A stretch of DNA of 64,000 nucleotides from Turnera subulata (lineage: Eukaryota > Streptophyta > Magnoliopsida > Malpighiales > Passifloraceae), in assembly GCA_028386065.3 (NCBI GenBank), contig JAKUCV010002887.1:29309-93308 (forward strand). The letters run 5' to 3'. Positions 56,738-64,000 of the stretch are shown here, one piece after another (position 1 is the stretch's first letter; the number at the start of each line of letters is the position of its first letter). The notes below the pieces were generated by a model. The model made no database searches. It saw only the letters and a program-made list of their open reading frames with translations, and was not told where the DNA came from. Both the position numbers and the translations under genes were made by a program.

Positions 56738-59700
56738 ATGGTTGCTAACAATCGCCTTGGTAATGTGGAGGACCAGGTCAAGACTTTGGAACAGGCAGTC
56801 GTCCAGATGAAGACGACGGCGGAGACTCAACGGCAAGAACTTGCGATGCAGCGGCAGGAACTTGTGTTGCAGCAAGATCGGTTCAAGGCTGAGATGTTTC
56901 AACAAATGGAGTCGCAGATGGAGTCTTTCCGGGAGTTCTTATCGGCGTTTGCTCTTCGCGAACCACCACCGAAGTCGCGTCCAGCGGTGGTTGTCTTGGA
57001 GAACCCTGGCATTCTGCCTACTCCACCGGCGACGACGCCTTTACCGGAAGCGGGACCTTCTCATGTTAATGGTAATCCTGTACCTTCTTCCCCTAATCTT
57101 GCTGAAGCCAATTCTGGTGGTAAAAATGTTGTTGTTACTCCTGTGGTGGATAAAATTGGAACTGTGCCTGTTGTGGATAAAATTGGGGAAAAAATGGTTC
57201 AAGGGGGTACTGTTAGTGACGAATTTTACCCTAAATTTCCAAAATTGCAGTTGTTGCCTTTTTTAGGGGAAAATCCTAGGGGTTGGTTGAGGAAGTGTAA
57301 TCGGTATTTTGATCTTTACAAGATACCAGAGCACCGGAAGTTGGAGTTGGCCTCTATGTATTTGGATGGCAAAGCTGATCTCTGGTTCCATGGGTTCCAG
57401 ACTGAGAAGCCATTAATATCTTGGACTGAGTTTTCCATAGCTCTTTGCACAAGATTCGGGATGAGTGAATATCTGGATGTTATGGAGGAGTTTAAGCTCT
57501 TACGGCAGCAGGGTACAGTAGTGGAATACCAAGAGAAGTTTGAGTCTTTGCGTTCTTTGTTGTTAGATATGAATGCTACCTTCTCAGAACAGGAGTACCT
57601 GTCTTTCTTCTTAACTGGATTGAAGGATGACCTGCGTCCTTGGGTCAAGATCCTTAATCCAACTACTCTAGCAGATGCGTTCAAGCAGGCAAAGGTACAG
57701 GAGCTATCCCTTCGTTCTATGCAACGCCCACCCACCCGAGCCCCATATTATGTCACTAGTCCAAGGGAGTCAAGTTTAGAGGGTTCAGCTTCAAACTCTC
57801 GGGCCCTGCCATGGAAGAATCATGATGCTAATGCTAATGCTAATGCTGGTAAAGCATTGATGATCAAGCCTTCTGATCAATCGAGACATTCTTTGATGGA
57901 GCAACGTAGACGAGCTGGCTTGTGTTTCAAGTGTGGAGACAAATATTCTCCTGGCCATCAATGCCGAGTTCGCCTGCTGCATTATATAGAGCCTATTGAT
58001 GATTTTGATTTAATGGATTCTGTTGACTCTGTTCTTGAGCATGAAGAGCCAGCTACTGTGTCTCCAGCTGAGGAAGCAAATCTATTACATACATTGTCCA
58101 ATGGTGCAGGAGTATTGAAGATTGATGGCGATCATAATGGCAGGAAGTTGTTGATAATGGCTGACAGTGGCAGTACTCTGAGTTATTTGAGCAGCACTAT
58201 AGCCAAAGAATTGAATGTTCCCATGCATCATGCCACTCCCTTATCAGTAATGGTAGCCAATGGTCAGCGTATGCTTAGTACCTTCATTTGTAAAAATTTT
58301 ACTTGGACAATGCAAGGAACTACCTTCTCTGGCGATTTACGGATTCTAGACCTCAGTAGTTGTGATATGGTGTTGGGAGTGGATTGGCTATTGCCTTTCA
58401 GTCCTGTTTCATTCAATTGGAAGCATTCCCAGTTATCCTTGACCAAGGACGCTCAGGTTATCGAACTGGTGGGGAAAATGGATTCTACGAAGGAACTACA
58501 ACTGATTTCAGTTGAAGCTGTCCATAAATGCTTTCGCATTGGTGATCAGGGTGCAGAATTTGCTTTGGTGCAGTTGGATACTAATTCTCAAGTAAATACT
58601 GATCCCATTCCTATTTGTATCTCTGCATTACTTTCTGAGTATGATGATTTGTTTGCTGAACCTACTTCCTTACCTCCCAACCGCAGCCATGACCATGCTA
58701 TCAACCTTAAACCAAACACAGAACCGGTCAACCTTAGACCATATCGCCACACCCATGAACAAAAAACAGAGATTGAAAAGCAAGTAGCAGACATGTTAGC
58801 TTCAACTGTTATCCAACCAAGCCAAAGTCCCTTTGCTTCACCAGTTCTATTGGTCAAAAAGAAAGATGGAAGTTGGAGAATGTGTATAGATTACCGCCAA
58901 CTGAATGATCAAACCATCAAAAATAAATTTCCCATACCCATTGTTGATGACCTTCTAGATGAATTAGGGGGTGCACAATTCTTTTCCAAAATTGATCTTA
59001 GATCTGGTTATCACCAAATCAGAATGAAGATCGAAGACATTCCCAAAACAGCCTTTCGCACTCACCATGGCCATTTTGAATTCCGCGTCATGCCATTTGG
59101 TTTAACCAATGCCCCAGCAACCTTTCAAGCCTTAATGAACCATATCTTTGGCCCATACCTCAGAAAATTTGTTTTAGTCTTCTTTGATGATATTTTGATC
59201 TATAGCCCTGATCTACCATCACACGAAAACCACTTGAGAACAGTTTTCCAACTGCTCAAAGACAATAAGCTTTTTGCAAAGAAAAGCAAGTGTTCCTTTG
59301 CCCAATCCAGTGTTGAATATCTGGGTCATATCATCTCTCAGAAAGGAGTTGCAACAGATCCTAAGAAGACTGAAGCAATGGTTACATGGCCTGTACCTAA
59401 AACACTTAAAGAGCTACGCTCTTTCCTGGGACTGACAGGCTATTATCGCAAATTTGTGCAACATTATGGGGTTATCAGCAAACCTCTTACCAATTTGACC
59501 AAGAAAGACAGCTTCCATTGGAATCCAGAAGCTGAACATGCTTTCCAACAATTGAAGCAAGCAGTGATTTCAGCACCAGTTTTAGCATTACCAGATTTTT
59601 CACAACCCTTTATCGTGGAGACTGATGCTTGTGATACAGGGTTTGGAGCAGTTTTAATGCAGAAGGGCAAACCTTTGGCATATTTGAGCAAAGCAATTGG

Positions 59701-60684
59701 ACCCAAGACAGCAGGACTCTCAATCTACGAGAAGGAGTATCTGGCAATCCTTAAAGCAGTTGATCAATGGTGACACTATCTGGAATGTGGTGAGTTTATT
59801 ATCAAAACTGATCACGAAAGTCTGAAATTCCTGTTAGAACAACGCATTCACTCTGCCATCCAGAAGAAAGGATTGACTAAGCTGATGGGGTTATCTTATA
59901 GCATTCAGTATCGGAAAGGGTCAGAGAATGTGGTTGCAGATGCACTCTCTAGACATCCACTTATTCCTGAAGCTCAACTTAACGCCATTTCTGCAGTTAT
60001 TCCTTCCTGGTTTACTGAAGTGGCCAAAAGTTACACTAATGATGCTGAAGCTAAACAGATTATAGAAACCTTAACATTGCTCAATGGTGCTTCCTTTCCA
60101 GACTTTCCATTTTTCACGATTAGAGATGGTGTCCTTCGTTATAAAGGAAAATTGTATATTGGAGCTGATTTGCCATTACGAAGACAGCTGATACATAATG
60201 TGCATTCCTCTTCAGTGGGAGGCCATAGTGGGATGAAGGCTACCTATCAAAGGTTGAAGCAAATTTTCTACTGGAAGGGAATGAAAAGTCTGGTCAAATC
60301 AGTGATTAAAGAATGTGATGTGTGCATGCGTTGCAAGTCAGAGAATGTTCCATATCCAGGTTTGTTACAACCTCTTCCAATACCCTCCACTATTTGGTCT
60401 GACATTAGCATGGATTTTATTGAGAAGTTACCCAAATCGGGGGGAAAAGATACTATCCTGGTGGTGATTGATAGATTCAGCAAATTTGCTCATTTCATAC
60501 CACTTACTCATCCATTCACTGCCAAAGATGTTGCAATGGCATTCATTAAAGAGGTATACAGGCTCCATGGCTTGCCGAAAACCATTGTTTCTGACAGGGA
60601 CAAAATCTTCACCAGTCTCTTCTGGCAAGAATTGTTCAGGTCACTGGATGTCAAATTACTCCTGAGCTCATCTTATCACCCACA
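56738..60684 (+). pseudogene. Gypsy gag-pol, one stop, integrase truncated
   Basis: The ATG at 56738 ([13 protein letters not shown]) opens a coiled N-terminus and retrotransposon gag ([19 protein letters not shown]). Then come a knuckle [14 protein letters not shown], a protease with [13 protein letters not shown] with [23 protein letters not shown] and [10 protein letters not shown], RNase H with [13 protein letters not shown], an HHCC zinc-binding region (GGHSGMKATYQRL, CDVCMRCKS) and integrase core MDFIEKLPKSGGKD, VSDRDKIFTS. A TGA at 59771 (Arg in VDQWRHYLE of relatives) is the only stop. The core ends at SSSYHPH, just before the usual TDGQTE, where the copia LTR begins. A single gag-pol frame fits chromovirus-like elements; a chromodomain cannot be checked. 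Confidence 0.9.
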
Positions 60685-62265
60685 TGTAAGTTTCCCTAGG
60701 CTATATGACAATCATATACAAGCAAAAGATGCAGCGGAAGCAAAGGAAACTTAGCCAAGAACCACATGTGAAGCATATAAACCGTATAACAAAATTTCGT
60801 ACCTTGTTCGGTTGAGGTCTTTCACCCAACTGCTGGAACGAAACATCTAGACCAAGACGAAGGCTGGAATGAATCAGCTAGAGCAAGAAGAAGACCTGCT
60901 CCTCTACGGTATCCACACGAACCGTGACCTTCCCGGAATCGTCACACGAATCCAAGAACGAGCTCCCCGGACTGATGTGCTAGCAAGAGTAAAACCGGGG
61001 CTTGTGTTTGTGGTGTTTTGGTGTTCCTTTTCTTTCACAAAGAAAGGGGTAAGTGTGTGTTTTCTCAAGCTCTCAAGAACACTTCTCAAGGCTCAATCCT
61101 CTGAATTTTTCAGACACAAAAACGTTCTAACCAACCCAAGTGTGAAGAATAATGCCTTAGACAAAAGCATGTGCATGCCAACTCACAAAGGCATGTCAAA
61201 GTGGACAACACCTTTGGCCAACATGTTTCCACTAACTCTTAGTGGGAATATTCATCACAAGGCTGCAATAATGGCTCCACTAATCTGATGCTTAGTGAAC
61301 CAAACCACCCCAAAACGACCTGGTTCAACCATGGTCCAACCACGGTCCAACCACACCCGGTCCAACCATGGTCCAACCACGGTTCGACCATCTGCTCGAA
61401 TCAACGGTTCTATGTGTGTGACCCTGTAGGCACTTGTAACGTCCGGCAATAATTGTAAAATCTCATTTTACAATTATAAGCAAAGAGCGGCGTCTAGCAA
61501 CACATCATTGCTACCCGAACGACAAGATCAGTACTGATTCTCTATGCCTCGGAATATGTCATCGTCCCTTCGTCCCATTATCAAGATTAAACCGAGACAT
61601 GGAATATGTCAATCTCGTATATGTTTAATCTCGGTTTCTTGATCCTCGAGTTAACTGTGTAAAACGGATACCAATGATATCAACATATCATAATCCGAGC
61701 ACGGCCGTGCATTTACAGTTCAACTCTATCAAGAAACCATCCGATAATATACCCGTTATATGGGTTGGACGAATCCCCTCTTGATCAATCAAAACCCACT
61801 ACATACTCGGCATATACCCAATGATTACCCTTATGTCCACCCAGTTACGGGTGACTAGGAATAATATCAAAGTACATGATTCATATGTTGGATACCTTGA
61901 CGATCTCAGGTCGGAGGACAATCACATCTATAAGAACCACTAATGACATACATATAACGTTCCATGTAGTGTTCTTATGTGGGTCGGTCCAGTCCACAAG
62001 TTCTCCAACTTGTACCCGTATGTAGAATTCATATCACATATAAATTCTCAACATACGCTAGTCTTAACTTATTATTACAACCCATCCGTAATAATAACCG
62101 ACTAGGGACATTTAAGAATATACATATCAAATATATATATATACTAGGGTTATAAGTATGTGCAAGCGTTTATCTCATAAACGATACTTATTGGAATAAC
62201 CTTAAAGTGTATGTACATGACTATAAATAAACATCCATGATTGGCTTTTGTGCATATTACTAACA
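60685..62265 (-). repeat. 3' LTR of copia element 2
   Basis: 1581 bases, TGTAAGTTTCCC at left and ATTACTAACA at right, i.e. TGTTAGTAAT...GGAAACTTACA on minus. It contains six copies of a GGTYCRACCA word (61322-61390). The partner LTR lies beyond the window. Confidence 0.8.
61322..61390 (+). repeat. GGTCCAACCA short tandem repeat
   Basis: Six units (GGTTCAACCA, four GGTCCAACCA, GGTTCGACCA) at 11-14 base spacing inside the copia LTR. Confidence 0.75.
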
Positions 62266-62278
62266 ATCTCCCACTTGC

Positions 62279-63990
62279 ACTAAAGCCAATCATCCATGTA
62301 TCTTATACATGTGGATCTAGCATGACCATCATGCTTCAGTTGCATGAGAAGATTAGACAATGTATCTTCTACATTGTTCCCAGAAGGAACTATACACAGC
62401 CTTAGTTGTAGAGTCGGTAGCTGTTCTTGCTTGGAACTCTTCCAGCTCACAGTACCACCTCCAAGACAAAACACATATCCTTATTGCGATCTAAAATCAT
62501 CCCTGTCAGTTTGGAAGCTGGCATCTTTGTAACACTTTACAACAAGCCCATCAACGCTTCCGTAAACCAGGAATGCATCCTTAGTGCTTCTCAAGTACTT
62601 AAGGATATTTAACCGTTATCTAGTGACTTTCACCGAGATCAGATTGGCATCTGCTTGTGACACTCAAAAGTATAAGTGACATCCGGCCAAGTACATTGCA
62701 TGGCATACATGATAGATCCTATTGCAATCGCATAAGGAATCTAACCCATCCGCTCTCTCTCCTTAGTCATACTAGGATACAGAATCTATGAGAGAGCTAT
62801 GCCATGTGACATGGGCAAGAAACCGTTCTTGGTATCTTGCATGCTAAACCTCTTTAGCATTTTGTCAATATATGTACTCTGACTTAGCCCGAGAAGTCTT
62901 TTGGATCTATCTCTATAGATCTTTATGCCTAATACTTAGGCAGCTTCTCCTAAGTCCTTCATTGAGAAATTCTTTCCTAACCAAGTCTTTACAGACTTTA
63001 GTGTCGGAGTGTCATTCCCAATAAGTAGGATGTCGTCAACATACAACAACAAGAAAACAATAGTGCTCCCACTAACCTTCTTATAAACACATGAATCATC
63101 TTCGCTTTTAATGAAACCAAACTCTTTGATTACATCATTAAAAACAAGATTCCAACTCCTAAAAGCTTGCTTTTGTCCACAAATGGACATTTGCAACTTG
63201 CATACCATATCTCAAAGTCATGGCATCCAGCTATAGCCAATAGAATTCGGATAGATTTAACTATGGCGACTGGTGTGAAGGTTTCATCATAGTTAATACT
63301 ATGAACTTACTTAAACCTTTCGCAACCAATTGCCCTTTAAAAGTAATCACATTACCATCCATGTCGGTCTTTCACAAAGACACATTCGCACCCTACAGGT
63401 TTTACCCTTTCAGGTGGATCATTTAAGGTCCATACCTTGTTTTCATACATGGATTCCATTTCCGAATTCATGGCTTCTAGCCACTTCTTGGAGTCTAGAC
63501 CCGTAATGATCAGCTGTTAGGAAGTGAGCTCATCCTGACTTATGAGCATCACATCTCTAATATGAGTTATGAGAAATCCATATTTCTCAAGCTCATACCG
63601 AGTCCTATCCGACCTACGCGGTCCATGTGTTTTAGGTACAGGATTCTCATCCACAACAGCTTGCGGAACCTGTCCTTGTTCCATCTCAGCCTCTATATCT
63701 CGAACTTTTCGAAATCTATTATCCTCCCACTGATTTTTCTAGAAATAGACACTCTTTCTAGAAAAATAGCATTCCAAGCCACAAACACTTTGTGCTCTAG
63801 AGGATTATAGAAATAATACCTTTAAGGTATCATACAAAAGGCACTTGTCAGATTTAGGGTGGAGTTATTCCGATGCTTCACGTCTCACGTAAGCATGACA
63901 ACCCTAAACCCTCATAAAAGACTAGTTGGGACGCTTCCCAGTCCATATCTCATATGGTGTCTTTTCGACCGATTTAGATGGAATACGGTT
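62279..63990 (-). pseudogene. Copia element 2 pol remnants (RT and RNase H)
   Basis: On minus, RT at 63208-62936 reads MVCKLQMSICGQKQAFRSWN, FLLLYVDDILLIGND and FSMKDLGEA. Closer to the LTR, FCLGGGTVSWKSSKQEQ (about 62470) is the RNase H start, but the STTEAEYIA part is altered. Upstream (63230-63990) are scattered copia RT and integrase pieces with stops (for example a WKQ-like MNSEMESMYENKVWT block near 63430-63490). Many frameshifts; inactive. Confidence 0.8.
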
Positions 63991-64000
63991 AAGGTAAATG

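Larger units (their letters stand above)
55986..60684 (+). mobile_element. Ty3/gypsy retrotransposon, 3' part lost
   Basis: 5' LTR 55986-56700 (TGTTGGATTTTG to GTACCTAACA), primer-binding site 56703-56714, then gag-pol in a single frame from 56738. The integrase is cut at 60684 by a copia LTR. Its 3' half lies outside the window or is lost. Inserted in the LINE fragment at 55662-55985; the target duplication cannot be checked. Confidence 0.9.
60685..64000 (-). mobile_element. Ty1/copia element 2 (degenerate), runs off the window
   Basis: On minus the window holds the 3' LTR (60685-62265), the polypurine tract (reading AAGTGGGAGAT, about 62266-62276) and part of pol up to the right edge. Inserted in the gypsy integrase. 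Confidence 0.85.

Overview
The window is nuclear DNA of a flowering plant, most likely a woody eudicot. The evidence is an intron-containing LRR receptor kinase family, relics of plant housekeeping genes (OPR, PPR, RPF1) and many plant-type LTR elements, LINEs, a SINE, a MULE and MITEs. The species cannot be named from the sequence. The assembly has a 933-base N gap (28513-29445) and a single N at 2845.

Layout. 1-2212: 3' part of an L1-type LINE (+). 2421-8502: Ty1/copia element (-) with an uninterrupted polyprotein. 8845-12767: the only apparently intact host gene, a five-exon LRR-RLK of subfamily XII (Xa21/EFR/FLS2 type, non-RD). 14064-25527: a second LRR-RLK, now a pseudogene with an internal tandem exon duplication, stops, frameshifts, kinase deletions, a 7.2-kb MULE (17208-24416) and a 250-bp MITE. 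25588-30132: a non-autonomous LTR element with a GATGA target duplication and an antisense gene-like ORF. 31100-31560: PPR relic (-). 31757-32575: third LRR-RLK relic (+), joined tail-to-tail to a truncated 12-oxophytodienoate reductase relic (32576-34029, -).

34671-41873: a LINE (-) with a 19-bp target duplication, split by a 2.24-kb solo LTR (37378-39617). 42767-45251: a LINE derivative (+) that keeps ORF1 but has no reverse transcriptase. 47788-52720: a LINE of another lineage (-) with an RRM-like ORF1, an internal deletion and a PIF/Harbinger-like insertion. 54223-55073: RPF1 (Brix-family) relic (-) with a tRNA-type SINE at its end. 55662-55985: LINE tail. 55986-60684: Ty3/gypsy element (+) with one stop in its gag-pol frame, cut by a second, degenerate copia element (-) that runs from 60685 past the window edge.

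How it fits together. This is a decaying tandem LRR-RLK cluster overrun by nested transposons. Target duplications at most insertions allow a relative order: the LRR-RLK array came first, then MULE, MITE and LTR insertions in and next to copy 2; LINE then solo LTR; LINE then gypsy then copia. The least expected signals are the antisense transcription unit and the iterated same-loop hairpins in the 25588-30132 element, a shared non-canonical primer-binding site in three unrelated LTR elements, the convergent two-gene MULE, and the fusion of two host-gene relics.
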